Below are positions 8,567 through 16,080 of a stretch of DNA of 20,813 nucleotides, piece by piece; the first letter of the stretch is position 1; every line of letters begins with the position of its first letter. The stretch is from Pseudomonas sp. Its GTDB lineage: Bacteria; Pseudomonadota; Gammaproteobacteria; Pseudomonadales; Pseudomonadaceae. A program made the position numbers and the translations under genes. The DNA is taken from assembly GCA_029239415.1 (NCBI GenBank), contig JAQZAY010000026.1, positions 1-20,813 on the forward strand. The letters run 5' to 3'. The notes below the pieces were generated by a model, which worked only from the letters and a program-made list of their open reading frames with translations, did no database searches and had not been told where the DNA came from.

Positions 8567-9034
8567 TCATTTGTGGTAAGGATGGCCGGACAACACGGTC
8601 CAGGCACGGTACAGCTGTTCGCCGATCAGTATCCTTACCAACGGGTGCGGCAGGGTCAGCGGCGACAGCGACCAGCGCTGCTCGGCGCGCGCGCAGACCT
8701 CGGGCGCCAGCCCTTCCGGGCCTCCGACCATGAAGTTGACGGTTCGCGAATCCAGCCGCCAGCGATCGAGCTCGACCGCCAGCTGCTCGGTGCTCCACGG
8801 CTTGCCATGGACTTCCAGGGTAACGATTCGCTCCCCCGGCTGCACCTTGCTCAGCATCGCCTCGCCCTCCTGGCGGATCAGGCGAGCGACATCGGCGTTC
8901 TTGCCACGGGTGTTCAGCGGGATTTCAACCAGCTCCAGCGCCAGCTCCGAGGGCAGGCGCTTGGCATATTCATGCCAGCCGTCCTCGACCCACCGGGGCA
9001 TGCGCGAGCCGACCGCGATCAGACGCAGACGCAC
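8567..9034 (-). CDS. rlmH: 23S rRNA (pseudouridine1915-N3)-methyltransferase RlmH
   Basis: SPOUT-class methyltransferase that modifies pseudouridine 1915 in helix 69 of 23S rRNA on assembled 70S ribosomes. At 155 aa it has the standard length. The SAM-binding knot motif GGPEGL is at 104-109, and the conserved C-terminal block ([18 protein letters not shown] then SGHPYHK) is complete. The start is GTG at 9034, supported by AAGG 8 bases upstream that overlaps the rsfS stop; no ATG would keep the first beta strand (MRLRLIAVG). It lies 9 bp after rsfS, another ribosome-acting gene, and before mrdA. Confidence 0.96.
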   Translation of the reverse strand: MRLRLIAVGSRMPRWVEDGWHEYAKRLPSELALELVEIPLNTRGKNADVARLIRQEGEAMLSKVQPGERIVTLEVHGKPWSTEQLAVELDRWRLDSRTVNFMVGGPEGLAPEVCARAEQRWSLSPLTLPHPLVRILIGEQLYRAWTVLSGHPYHK

Positions 9035-9043
9035 GGCGCGGCC

Positions 9044-9466
9044 TTATTCGCGGTCTTTCAGGTTGTCGGAGTAGCTGTGGGCGTGATCCGGGCTATGGTG
9101 CTTGCCATCGGCGGCGCGGCTCTGCTCGGCCCCCATCCACAGGCGCTCGAGGTCGTAGAACTGGCGAGCGGCGGCGGTCATCATGTGCACGATGACGTCG
9201 TTCAGGTCCAGCAGGACCCAGTCGCTGTCGCCCTTGCCTTCTTCGCCCAGTGGCTGTACGCCCTTGGCCTTGACCTGCTCGCGGACCTTTTCCAGCATGG
9301 CGCTGATCTGGCGGTTGGAGGTACCGGTGGCGATGATCATGTAGTCGGTCAGGCTGTGCTTTTCACGCACGTCGATGACTTGCACGTCCTGCGCCTTGAC
9401 GTCGTCCAGGGCTGCCTTGGTCAGCTCGACCAGTTCTTCGGCAGTGATGTTGTTTTGCTTTTTCAT
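9044..9466 (-). CDS. rsfS: Ribosomal silencing factor RsfS
   Basis: Binds protein uL14 on the 50S subunit and blocks joining of subunits when nutrients are scarce. The 140-aa protein contains the RsfS/DUF143 core (about residues 8-115): DVREKHSLTDYMIIATGTSNRQ, GDSDWVLLDLNDVIVHMM and the YDLERLW ending. The last 25 residues form a polar, His-rich tail (four His within DGKHHSPDHAHS) longer than in many homologues. Ribosome binding site is poor (GAACGAG only). It lies between nadD and rlmH; the nadD-rsfS-rlmH order is widely conserved in bacteria. Identity is secure. Confidence 0.95.
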   Translation of the reverse strand: MKKQNNITAEELVELTKAALDDVKAQDVQVIDVREKHSLTDYMIIATGTSNRQISAMLEKVREQVKAKGVQPLGEEGKGDSDWVLLDLNDVIVHMMTAAARQFYDLERLWMGAEQSRAADGKHHSPDHAHSYSDNLKDRE

Positions 9467-9493
9467 ATAAAACTCGTTCGACTCGTTTGGATG

Positions 9494-9511
9494 AGGCGCC
9501 GTTGGGCGCCT
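9494..9511 (-). other. Compact hairpin between nadD and rsfS
   Basis: A perfect 7-bp stem AGGCGCC/GGCGCCT (9494-9500 with 9505-9511) closes a GTTG tetraloop and abuts the nadD stop. No U-tract follows on the minus strand, so it is unlikely to be an intrinsic terminator. A processing or mRNA-protecting role is possible but unproven. Confidence 0.4.
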
Positions 9512-10186
9512 TCAGTTCGGCGCACGGTAGAGAGCGTGCGCATCGATATAGGCCAGTACTGCGTCCGGCACCAGGAACCGCACCGACTTGCCGCTGGCCA
9601 GCAGCTGTCGGATCTGCGTGGCCGACACCGCGAGCGGGGTCTGCCAGACGAATGAAATGTGTCCCGCAGGCCCGGACAGGGTCGTGGGGTCACTTTCCGA
9701 GCGCGCCGCCAGCAGGTTGCGCAGCGCGTCCGGGGGTTCGACATCGGCATCCGGGCGTTGCAGCACCAGGATGTGACAGTGTTGCAGCAGCTCTTCCCAG
9801 CGGTGCCAGCCTGGCAGGCCGCAGAAGGCATCCCACCCCAGCACCAGGAACAACTGGTCGTCGACCCCGAGTTCGGCGCGGATCGACTCCAGTGTATCGA
9901 TGGTGTAGGAGGGCTTGTCGCGCGCCAGTTCACGGGCATCGACACTCAGGCGGTCCACGCCTTCGACCGCGCGCCGGACCATCGCCAGGCGGTCCTGTGC
10001 CGCCACCTGCGGGGTGCCGCGGTGCGGCGGGCGTGCGTTGGGCAGCAGGCGCAGCTCGTCCAGGGCCATGGACTCGGCCACTTCGAGCGCGCTGCGCAGG
10101 TGGCCGATGTGCACCGGGTCGAACGTACCGCCGAGAATCCCGACACGCCGGACAGCCCCGCGCGCGGGCGTGGTCGCCTGGGTCAA
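9512..10186 (-). CDS. nadD: Nicotinate-nucleotide adenylyltransferase NadD
   Basis: Adenylates nicotinate mononucleotide to deamido-NAD, a required step in NAD synthesis. The 224-aa product has the nucleotidyltransferase signature [12 protein letters not shown], with the HxGH at H26-H29, and the second motif SATQIR (188-193). Start is TTG at 10186: it lies one base after the proA stop, with AGGAG ten bases upstream of it, and no ATG or GTG precedes the first beta strand (RRVGILGG). Residues 1-12 are variable, so a different start is conceivable. Second gene of the proA-led operon. Confidence 0.95.
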   Translation of the reverse strand: MTQATTPARGAVRRVGILGGTFDPVHIGHLRSALEVAESMALDELRLLPNARPPHRGTPQVAAQDRLAMVRRAVEGVDRLSVDARELARDKPSYTIDTLESIRAELGVDDQLFLVLGWDAFCGLPGWHRWEELLQHCHILVLQRPDADVEPPDALRNLLAARSESDPTTLSGPAGHISFVWQTPLAVSATQIRQLLASGKSVRFLVPDAVLAYIDAHALYRAPN

Positions 10187-10187
10187 G

Positions 10188-11459
10188 TCAGCAGGACTCC
10201 TGGCCGCGCAGCTGACCGTCGCCGATCACCACGTACTTCTCGCAGGTCAGGCCCTCGAGGCCAACCGGGCCGCGGGCGTGCAGCTTGTCGGTGGAAATGC
10301 CGATCTCCGCGCCCAGACCGTACTCGAAGCCATCGGCGAAGCAGGTTGGGGTATTGAGCATCACCGATGCCGAATCGACCTCGGTGATGAAGCGTCGGGC
10401 CAGGCCCTGGTGCTCGGTGACGATCGAGTCGGTGTGGTGCGAGCCATAGTGGTTGATGTGCTCGATGGCCTGGTCCAGGCCGTCGACCACGCGGATCGAC
10501 AGGATCGCCGCCAGGTATTCGGTGTGCCAGTCGTCCTCGGTGGCCGGCAGCGCGTCGATGAGCGTGCGGGTGCGCTCGCAACCACGCAGCTCGACGCCCT
10601 TGTCGCGCAGGCGACGGGCCATCTCGGGCAGGAAGTCGGCCGCCACGCGCTGGTCGACCAGCAGGGTCTCCATGGCGCCGCAGATGCCGTAGCGGTAGGT
10701 CTTGGCGTTGAGGGCGATGCCCCAGGCCTTGTCCAGGTCGGCATGCTCGGCCACGTACACGTGGCAGATGCCGTCCAGGTGCTTGATCACCGGCACGCGC
10801 GCGTCGCGGCTGATGCGCTCGATCAGGCCACGACCGCCCCGCGGGACGATCACGTCGACAGACTCGGGCATGCTGATCAGCGCGCCCACGGCCGCGCGGT
10901 CGGTGGTCTCGACCACCTGGACCACCGCAGGCGGCAGGCCGGCGTCGGCCAGGCCGCGCTGGATGCAGGCGGCGATGGCGCGGTTGGAATGGATCGCCTC
11001 GGAGCCGCCACGCAGGATAGTGGCGTTGCCCGACTTCAGGCACAGGCTGGCGGCATCGATGGTCACGTTCGGCCGCGACTCGTAGATGATCCCGATCACA
11101 CCGAGCGGCACGCGCATCTTGCCGACCTGGATGCCCGACGGGCGATAGCTCATGTCGCGCACGGCACCGACCGGGTCCGGCAGGCTGGCGACCTGGCGCA
11201 GGCCGGTGATCATGCCGTCGATGCGCGCGGGCGTCAGCGCCAGGCGGTCGAGCAGCGCGGCTTCCAGGCCATTGGCACGGCCCGCGGCCAAGTCCAGTTC
11301 GTTGGCAGCGGCGAGCGTGTCGCGGGCAGCGTCCAGCGCATCGGCGGCGGCCTGCAGGGCGCGGTTCTTCTGCGCGGTGCTGGCGCGACCGATCACTCGC
11401 GACGCTTGGCGAGCGGCGCGACCCAGGCGGGTCATGTAGTCAAGAACGGACTCAGTCAT
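10188..11459 (-). CDS. proA: Gamma-glutamyl phosphate reductase ProA
   Basis: Reduces glutamyl-5-phosphate to glutamate-5-semialdehyde with NADPH, the second step of proline synthesis. The 423-aa protein is of full family length. It shows the aldehyde-dehydrogenase-like fold, with the nucleotide-binding region [14 protein letters not shown] (124-137), PRGGRGLI (206-213), and the active-site cysteine C260 in [18 protein letters not shown] at 11459 gives the usual N-terminus (MTESVLDYM); the open frame upstream runs into the promoter region. First gene of the long minus-strand cluster. proB is not adjacent. Confidence 0.97.
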   Translation of the reverse strand: MTESVLDYMTRLGRAARQASRVIGRASTAQKNRALQAAADALDAARDTLAAANELDLAAGRANGLEAALLDRLALTPARIDGMITGLRQVASLPDPVGAVRDMSYRPSGIQVGKMRVPLGVIGIIYESRPNVTIDAASLCLKSGNATILRGGSEAIHSNRAIAACIQRGLADAGLPPAVVQVVETTDRAAVGALISMPESVDVIVPRGGRGLIERISRDARVPVIKHLDGICHVYVAEHADLDKAWGIALNAKTYRYGICGAMETLLVDQRVAADFLPEMARRLRDKGVELRGCERTRTLIDALPATEDDWHTEYLAAILSIRVVDGLDQAIEHINHYGSHHTDSIVTEHQGLARRFITEVDSASVMLNTPTCFADGFEYGLGAEIGISTDKLHARGPVGLEGLTCEKYVVIGDGQLRGQESC

Positions 11460-11695
11460 GGGCTCGGTGTCTTGGCAAAGGGGAAATCGGCTGATTATAA
11501 CTGGCGCGCAGGTATACGCCCAGCGGTGGCTGGCGGATGGTCTGAAATGAAGGGCTGCATCAGAGGGAAAAAATGTATCCATCCATGAGGAATATTCCTA
11601 CAGCAGTCGCCATCCCCCGCAGGAACAATGCCCTCAGGCTGGTCAGAGAATCATAAATTGCTATCCTCACACCTTTTCGAAGGCGAACCCTCTGC
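11460..11695. other. Divergent intergenic region proA / mpg
   Basis: At 236 bp this is the longest gap in the window. It must hold the promoters for the minus-strand proA cluster (see the TATAAT at 11494-11499) and for plus-strand mpg. It is AT-richer than its surroundings. A perfect 12-bp palindrome AGGAATATTCCT lies at 11588-11599, a possible protein-binding site. For mpg I see only weak -10 candidates (CATAAA at 11652, TATCCT at 11662) without a matching -35. No small gene with supporting features was seen. Confidence 0.5.
11494..11523 (-). promoter_or_regulatory. Probable sigma-70 promoter of proA cluster
   Basis: On the minus strand a perfect TATAAT lies at 11499-11494, 34 bp upstream of the proA ATG. 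The -35 region about 17 bp further up (TGGGCG, 11522-11517) is a poor match. The spacing to the gene would leave a leader of roughly 28 nt. The -10 is seen directly; the promoter is inferred. Confidence 0.5.
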
Positions 11696-12388
11696 ATGCC
11701 TGACTCTGCCCCCTGCCCCACCCGCGCGCTGCCCGACAGCTTTTTCGACCGTGATGCCCAGACCCTGGCCAAGGCCTTGCTGGGCAAGGTCATCCGTCAC
11801 CGCCAGGGCGACCTCTGGCTGTCGGCGCGGATCATCGAGACCGAGGCGTACTGCCTGACCGACAAGGGCAGCCATGCGTCGCTGGGCTACACCGAGAAGC
11901 GCAAGGCGCTGTTCCTGGACGGCGGGCACATCTACATGTACTACGCCCGCGGCGGCGACTCGATCAACTTCAGCGCCCATGGGCCTGGCAACGCGGTACT
12001 GATCAAGTCGGCGTTCCCTTGGCAGGACGCGGTGTCGGACGCCAACAGCCTGGCGCAGATGCAGCTCAACAACCCCGACGCCAGCGGCCAGCTGCGCCCG
12101 GCCGAGCGCCTGTGCGCGGGGCAGACCCTGCTGTGCAAGGCCCTGGGCCTGAAAGTGCCGCACTGGGATGCCCAGCGGTTCGACGCTGAGCGGCTGTATG
12201 TCGAGGACTGCGGAATCAACCCGACACACATTATCCAGACCACACGGCTCGGTATTCCCCACGGCCGCGATGAGCATTTGCTATACCGCTTCGTCGACGC
12301 CGAATTTGCCCGCTTCTGCACAAGGAACCCCCTGCGCCGGGGGCAAGTCGAAGGGCGCGACTTTTTCATTCTCCAACAAGGAAGCTGA
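11696..12388 (+). CDS. mpg: DNA-3-methyladenine glycosylase (AAG/MPG family)
   Basis: Base-excision repair enzyme that flips out and removes alkylated purines such as 3-methyladenine and also hypoxanthine. The 230-aa protein matches the AAG family: LPDSFFDRDAQTLAKALLGK near the N-terminus, the catalytic segment RIIETEAY (45-52) carrying the general-base glutamate, then GHIYMYYARGGDSINFSA, corresponding to the DNA-intercalating and pocket region. The C-terminal part (about 190-225) holds the conserved GIPHGRDEHLLYRFVD segment. ATG at 11696 has AAGG about 15 bases upstream, which is weak; no better start is available. It is 3 bp from the next gene and probably co-transcribed with it, with no obvious functional link. 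Confidence 0.93.
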   Translation: MPDSAPCPTRALPDSFFDRDAQTLAKALLGKVIRHRQGDLWLSARIIETEAYCLTDKGSHASLGYTEKRKALFLDGGHIYMYYARGGDSINFSAHGPGNAVLIKSAFPWQDAVSDANSLAQMQLNNPDASGQLRPAERLCAGQTLLCKALGLKVPHWDAQRFDAERLYVEDCGINPTHIIQTTRLGIPHGRDEHLLYRFVDAEFARFCTRNPLRRGQVEGRDFFILQQGS

Positions 12389-12391
12389 CTC

Positions 12392-13711
12392 ATGGGCCAA
12401 TGGCTCGACAGCCTGACCAGCTGGCTCAGTGCCAACCCGCAGTGGCTGGGCATGGCAATTTTCGTGGTGGCCTGCATCGAGTGCCTGGCCATTGCCGGGG
12501 TCATCGTGCCCGGCACCGTGCTGCTGTTCGCGGTCGCCGTGCTGGCCGGCAGTGGTGCGCTGTCGCTGGGCGAGACGTTGATGCTGGGCTTTTTTGGCGG
12601 CCTGCTCGGCGATGCGGTGTCCTACACGCTGGGGCGGCGCTTTCACCAGAATATCCGGCGCCTGCCGCTGATACGCCATCACCCGGAGTGGATCGGCAGC
12701 GCCGAGACCTACTTCCAGCGCTACGGTATCGCGAGCCTGCTGGTCGGGCGCTTCATCGGCCCGCTGCGTCCGATGCTGCCCATGGTCGCCGGCATGTTCG
12801 ACATGCCGCTGCCGCGCTTCATCGGGGTCAGCCTGGTCTCCGGGGCGGGATGGTCGATCGCCTACCTGTTGCCCGGCTGGGCGACCGGGGCCGCCATGCG
12901 CCTGCCATTGCCGGAGGGTTTCTGGCTGGACGCCGGCCTGATCGCCGGGGGCATGGCCGCCCTGATCGGCCTGAGCATCAACAGCAGCCTGCGCAGGCAC
13001 CGGCATGGCAGCCGGCTGGTGGCGGGAGCCAGCCTGCTGGCACTGGCAGCAGTGTTCCTCGGCTGGCCGTACCTGCATGAATTCGACCAGGGCGTGATGA
13101 CCCTGATCCAGGAACATCGCCGCCAGGGCCTGGACGCTGCCGTGGTGGTGATCACCCGGCTCGGGGACTTCTGGCACCAGATCATCCTTGGCGTCTTGCT
13201 GACCTGCCTGCTGCTGCTCGCCCGGCAATGGCGCCACGCGCTATTCGTCGGCGCCGCGCTGCTGGGCACCGCCGTGGCCAATGGCACCTTGAAATGGCTG
13301 TTTGCCCGGGCGCGACCCGAGGTGCTGAGCGACCCGCTGACCACCTACAGCATGCCCAGCGGGCACAGCTCGGCGTCGTTTGCGTTCTTCCTGGCGCTGG
13401 CGGTACTTGCCGGGCGTGGCCAGCCCCCGCGCATGCGCCTGACATGGCTGTTCCTGGCGTGCCTGCCCGCGCTGCTGATCGCGCTGTCGCGGGTCTACCT
13501 GGGTGTCCACTGGCCGACCGACATCCTGGCCGGAGCCTTGCTGGCTTGCTGCGTTTGCGCTCTGAGCCTGACCCTGACCCAGCAGCGCCAGCCACTCAAT
13601 GCCCTGCCGCTGAAGGTCTGGTGGCTGATCTTGCCGTCGTGCATCGCGCTGCTGTCGTTCTTCGCGCTCTATGCCCTGCCCCAGGCGCTGTTGCGCTATC
13701 AGTACTACTAG
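12392..13711 (+). CDS. DedA-PAP2 fusion membrane phosphatase
   Basis: A two-domain integral membrane protein of 439 aa. The N-terminal half (about 1-195) is a DedA/SNARE-associated domain, with the conserved acidic residue E30, PGT at 40-42, the FGGLLGDAVSYTLGRR segment and the GRFIGPLRP arginine motif (R120, R126); DedA proteins are linked to undecaprenyl-phosphate and phospholipid flipping. The C-terminal half (about 210-395) is a type 2 phosphatidic acid phosphatase with an exact motif set: K301-X6-R308-P309, P322-S-G-H325, and S366-R-X5-H373-X3-D377. Together they suggest a lipid-phosphate phosphatase, possibly acting on undecaprenyl pyrophosphate or phosphatidate at the periplasmic face. 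AAGGA 9 bases before the ATG supports the start. The stop overlaps that of the convergent LON gene. Confidence 0.92.
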   Translation: MGQWLDSLTSWLSANPQWLGMAIFVVACIECLAIAGVIVPGTVLLFAVAVLAGSGALSLGETLMLGFFGGLLGDAVSYTLGRRFHQNIRRLPLIRHHPEWIGSAETYFQRYGIASLLVGRFIGPLRPMLPMVAGMFDMPLPRFIGVSLVSGAGWSIAYLLPGWATGAAMRLPLPEGFWLDAGLIAGGMAALIGLSINSSLRRHRHGSRLVAGASLLALAAVFLGWPYLHEFDQGVMTLIQEHRRQGLDAAVVVITRLGDFWHQIILGVLLTCLLLLARQWRHALFVGAALLGTAVANGTLKWLFARARPEVLSDPLTTYSMPSGHSSASFAFFLALAVLAGRGQPPRMRLTWLFLACLPALLIALSRVYLGVHWPTDILAGALLACCVCALSLTLTQQRQPLNALPLKVWWLILPSCIALLSFFALYALPQALLRYQYY

Positions 13712-14298
13712 GCGAACAGCTCGCCCTGGATACGCTCCAGCAATGACTGGATCGCCTCCAGGCGCTGCTGGGGCGAGTCGATGGCCAGCAGGTCGAGCTT
13801 GTCTTCTTCCATGAAGGGCAGCAGGTAGGCCAGCTGGTTGGCCAGCGACTGCTTCCCGTCCACGGCCTTGGGCATGTCCAGCGATGCCACCATCGGATGC
13901 TCGCCCAGGGCCATGAGCAGCGCCAGCAGGTCGGCATCAAACTCGGTCAGCGGCGTGTCCGGGCCTTCGGGCAGCCATTGCACCTCGGCCACCAGCAACT
14001 GGTCTTTCTCGACCTCGGTCTGCTCGACCCGAAAACGCCGCACGCCTTCGACACGAATGCCCAGCAAGCCGTTGTCCTGCTGCTGGAAGTCGCGGATCAG
14101 CGCTTCGCAGCCGATGGTGGCCACGCCCTGGGGGGCCTTGCCGACCTGCTCGCCCTCGAGGATGCACACCACGCCAAAACCGCCGTCCTGCTTCATGCAG
14201 CGGCCGATCATGTCCAGGTAGCGCGCCTCGAAGATCTGCAGGTCGAGCAGGCAGCCAGGGAACAGCACCGTATTGAGGGGAAAAAGCGCAAGCGTCAT
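13708..14298 (-). CDS. LON substrate-binding domain protein (no protease domain)
   Basis: A 196-aa stand-alone protein of the Lon N-terminal (LON/PUA-like) domain family. The start MTLALFPLNTVLFPGCLLDLQIFEARYLDMI is the family signature: a first strand leading to a proline-rich turn, then the IFE.RY helix. There is no AAA ATPase or Ser-Lys protease part, and the length is typical of such short homologues in proteobacteria, whose role is unknown. GAGGAC six bases before the ATG supports the start. It lies 9 bp after lrgB and is probably the last gene of the lrgA-lrgB transcript. Its stop codon is shared, in antiparallel, with the DedA-PAP2 gene. Confidence 0.9.
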   Translation of the reverse strand: MTLALFPLNTVLFPGCLLDLQIFEARYLDMIGRCMKQDGGFGVVCILEGEQVGKAPQGVATIGCEALIRDFQQQDNGLLGIRVEGVRRFRVEQTEVEKDQLLVAEVQWLPEGPDTPLTEFDADLLALLMALGEHPMVASLDMPKAVDGKQSLANQLAYLLPFMEEDKLDLLAIDSPQQRLEAIQSLLERIQGELFA

Positions 14299-14307
14299 GT
14301 CTTGTCC

Positions 14308-15024
14308 TCAGGCCACCAGGCTGACCGCCAGCGGCAGGAACACCGCCGTGGCCAGGCCCATCAGGCTCATCGCCAGCGCGGCAAAGGCGCCGCATTCGTC
14401 ACTTTCCTGCAATGCCACCGACGTACCGACGGCATGCGCGGTAATCCCCAGCGACATGCCCCGCGCCTCGGGGCTGAGCACCCCGCAACGCGACAGCAGC
14501 GCCGGACCGAAGATAGCGCCGATCACCCCGGTGATCAGCACGAAGACCGCCGCCAGGGCCGCCACGCCGCCGATCTGCTCGGCCACCAGCATGGCGATCG
14601 GCGAGGTCACCGACTTGGGCGCCATGGTCATCAGGATCATGTGCTCGGCGCCAAACCACTTGCCCAGCAGCAGGCAGGCGAGCGTGGCGAACAGCCCCCC
14701 GACTACCAGCGTAGTAAAGGTCGGCCAGAACAGCTGGCGAATGCGCCGCAGGTTGAGGTACAGCGGCACCGCCAGCGCCACCGTTGCCGGGCCCAGGAGG
14801 ACGTTCAGGATCTCGGTGCTCTTGCGGTACTCACCATAGCCGATGCCGCAGGCCAGCAACACGCCGATGATCAGCAGCATCGACACCAGCACCGGCTGCA
14901 GGAAGATCCAGCGGGTCTTCTCGAAGGCCGCCAGCACCAGCTGGTACGCGCCCAGGGTGATGCCGATGCCGAACAGCGGGTGGTGCACCACCGCGTCGAC
15001 CGCGCCTTGCCAGTCGAGCATCAT
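14308..15024 (-). CDS. lrgB: LrgB/CidB family membrane protein
   Basis: Integral membrane protein of 238 aa with about seven hydrophobic segments, matching the LrgB/CidB/YohK family. The most conserved block is visible at about 130-200: LMTMAPKSVTSPIAMLVAEQ, followed by GVIGAIFGPALL and the SLGITAHAVGTS segment. In other bacteria LrgAB and CidAB affect murein hydrolase activity or transport small carboxylates such as pyruvate; which applies here is not visible. The first of two adjacent ATGs (15024) is used, since GAGGA is 6 bases upstream; it overlaps the lrgA stop by four bases (ATGA). Functionally paired with lrgA. Confidence 0.92.
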   Translation of the reverse strand: MMLDWQGAVDAVVHHPLFGIGITLGAYQLVLAAFEKTRWIFLQPVLVSMLLIIGVLLACGIGYGEYRKSTEILNVLLGPATVALAVPLYLNLRRIRQLFWPTFTTLVVGGLFATLACLLLGKWFGAEHMILMTMAPKSVTSPIAMLVAEQIGGVAALAAVFVLITGVIGAIFGPALLSRCGVLSPEARGMSLGITAHAVGTSVALQESDECGAFAALAMSLMGLATAVFLPLAVSLVA

Positions 15025-15383
15025 GGCTGCTCCTCGCGCTTGTCCTGGCGCTGCATGAGCCGCTGCATCAGCACGCCGACGAACACCACGGTCAGCAGCG
15101 CAGAAATCACCAGCGCGCCGACGATGGCCCAGAAGTCTGCGGCGATGTCCTTGGCGTAGACCATCACCCCCACTGCAGGCGGCACCAGCAGCAACGGCAG
15201 GTAGCGCAGCAGGCTGCCGGCCGCCTCGTTGAGCGGCGCGCCCACTTCGCCACGCAGCATCAGGAACGCCAGCAACAGCAGTAGGCCGATGATCGGCCCA
15301 GGCAGCACCGGTACCAGCAGATGATTGATCGCCGTGCCCAGCAGTTGAAACAGCACCAGCCAGGTCAAACCACGCAACAACAT
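15021..15383 (-). CDS. lrgA: LrgA/CidA family holin-like protein
   Basis: Small membrane protein of 120 aa with four hydrophobic helices and a charged C-terminus (QRQDKREEQP). The LrgA/CidA signature is clear: LFQLLGTAINHLLVPVLPGPIIGLLLLL (11-38), then LRYLPLLLVPPAVGVM (59-74). I start at ATG 15383 because AAGGAG lies ideally placed, 6 bases upstream. ATGs at 15398 and earlier would add residues but lack such a site, and 15398 lies almost at the predicted transcription start. It is followed directly by lrgB, its usual partner. Holin-like behaviour is a family inference. Confidence 0.9.
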   Translation of the reverse strand: MLLRGLTWLVLFQLLGTAINHLLVPVLPGPIIGLLLLLAFLMLRGEVGAPLNEAAGSLLRYLPLLLVPPAVGVMVYAKDIAADFWAIVGALVISALLTVVFVGVLMQRLMQRQDKREEQP

Positions 15384-15398
15384 AAGAAGCTCCTTCAT

Positions 15399-15438
15399 GC
15401 CAGGCGCCATTATAAGCACGCCAGGCGAGCCGCTATAA
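15399..15438 (-). promoter_or_regulatory. Predicted lrgA promoter flanked by direct repeats
   Basis: A perfect TATAAT is read on the minus strand at 15414-15409, with TTATAG (15438-15433) 18 bp upstream as a weak -35. The 8-mer GCCAGGCG occurs twice on the plus strand (15399-15406 and 15420-15427), 21 bp apart and bracketing the -10, as an operator might. Transcription would begin near 15402, about 20 nt before the lrgA ATG at 15383. The promoter is inferred from match and position. Confidence 0.5.
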
Positions 15439-15539
15439 CCCGGCATTCACCGTTGCCATGGCGACTTGACCACTCCCCGATGCCGTGCTGATCTTGGTTT
15501 TCGCATCATCCAACCGCCCTGACAATCCGGAGAGTCGCG

Positions 15540-15995
15540 ATGCCCTACGCACCCGTTGCAGAACTGCTGCAGTCTGTTGGCAAGGAACTGGGACGTTCCC
15601 AATGGCTGACGATCGATCAAGCGCGCATCAACCTGTTCGCCGAGGCAACCGGCGACTTCCAGTTCATCCATGTCGACCCGCAGAAGGCGGCGCAGACGCC
15701 ATTCGGCACTACCATCGCCCATGGCTTCCTGACCTTGTCGCTGATGCCCAAGCTGATGGAGGACATCCTGGTGCTGCCCGAAGGGCTCAAGATGGTGATC
15801 AACTATGGCCTGGACAGCGTGCGCTTCATCCAGCCGGTGAAGGTCGGCAGCCAGGTGCGCCTGAAGGTCGACCTGGTCGACGTCACTGAAAAGCGTCCAG
15901 GCCAGTGGCTGCTCAAGGCCACCGCCACGCTCGAGATCGATGGCGAGGAAAAGCCGGCCTACATCGCCGAGCCCCTCACCCTCTGCTTCGTCTGA
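15540..15995 (+). CDS. MaoC-like hotdog-fold enoyl-CoA hydratase
   Basis: A 151-aa single-domain MaoC/PhaJ-type protein. The hydratase-2 motif is intact: AEATGDFQFIHVDPQKA, giving the catalytic dyad D39 and H44, and downstream FGTTIAHGFLTLSL, lining the active site. Such enzymes hydrate trans-2-enoyl-CoA to (R)-3-hydroxyacyl-CoA, and can feed polyhydroxyalkanoate synthesis in pseudomonads, but the true substrate cannot be told from sequence. ATG at 15540 follows GGAGAG at a good distance. It appears to be a single gene reading away from lrgA. A weak TTGACC (15466-15471) is present upstream without a proper -10. Confidence 0.88.
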   Translation: MPYAPVAELLQSVGKELGRSQWLTIDQARINLFAEATGDFQFIHVDPQKAAQTPFGTTIAHGFLTLSLMPKLMEDILVLPEGLKMVINYGLDSVRFIQPVKVGSQVRLKVDLVDVTEKRPGQWLLKATATLEIDGEEKPAYIAEPLTLCFV

Positions 15996-15997
15996 AA

Positions 15998-16019
15998 CAC
16001 AGGGCACTCGGCGCCTGTG
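15998..16019 (+). terminator. Weak hairpin after the MaoC-like gene
   Basis: A 6-bp stem CACAGG/CCTGTG (15998-16003 with 16014-16019) with a 10-nt loop lies 2 bp after the stop and is followed by GCTGTTTC. The T-run is too short for a strong terminator. Some read-through into the next gene is likely. Confidence 0.25.
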
Positions 16020-16080
16020 GCTGTTTCAGCCGGCGCATTGTGCGGCATACTCCCGGGTTTGTTTCGACCCGGACCCCGCC

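Noticed and set aside
6859..8733. Plus-strand open frame of 624 codons opposite mrdA and the start of rlmH
   Set aside because: It lies fully over the PBP2 gene, whose three catalytic motifs prove the minus strand is coding. It has no credible domain.
11560..11793. Small minus-strand open frame of 77 codons in the proA/mpg gap
   Set aside because: Half of it is antisense to mpg; the start lies inside mpg, and there is no domain or ribosome binding signal to support it.
13897..15159. Plus-strand open frame of 420 codons opposite the LON gene and lrgB
   Set aside because: The His/Gln/Arg-rich translation is the mirror of membrane-protein codons. The minus strand carries the recognisable LrgB and LON families with good ribosome binding sites.
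15384..15446. Longer LrgA forms starting at 15398, 15410 or 15446
   Set aside because: They span the predicted -10 and transcription start, and lack a ribosome binding site. The 15383 ATG has AAGGAG at ideal spacing.
15466..15526. Promoter for the MaoC-like gene (TTGACC at 15466, GACAAT at 15521)
   Set aside because: Neither box has a partner at 16-18 bp spacing, and GACAAT lies so close to the ATG that transcription would start inside the ribosome binding site.
15940..16080. Upstream in-frame extension of the MORN-peptidase gene
   Set aside because: It overlaps the end of the MaoC-like gene and would put 47 residues before the lipoprotein signal, which must be N-terminal.
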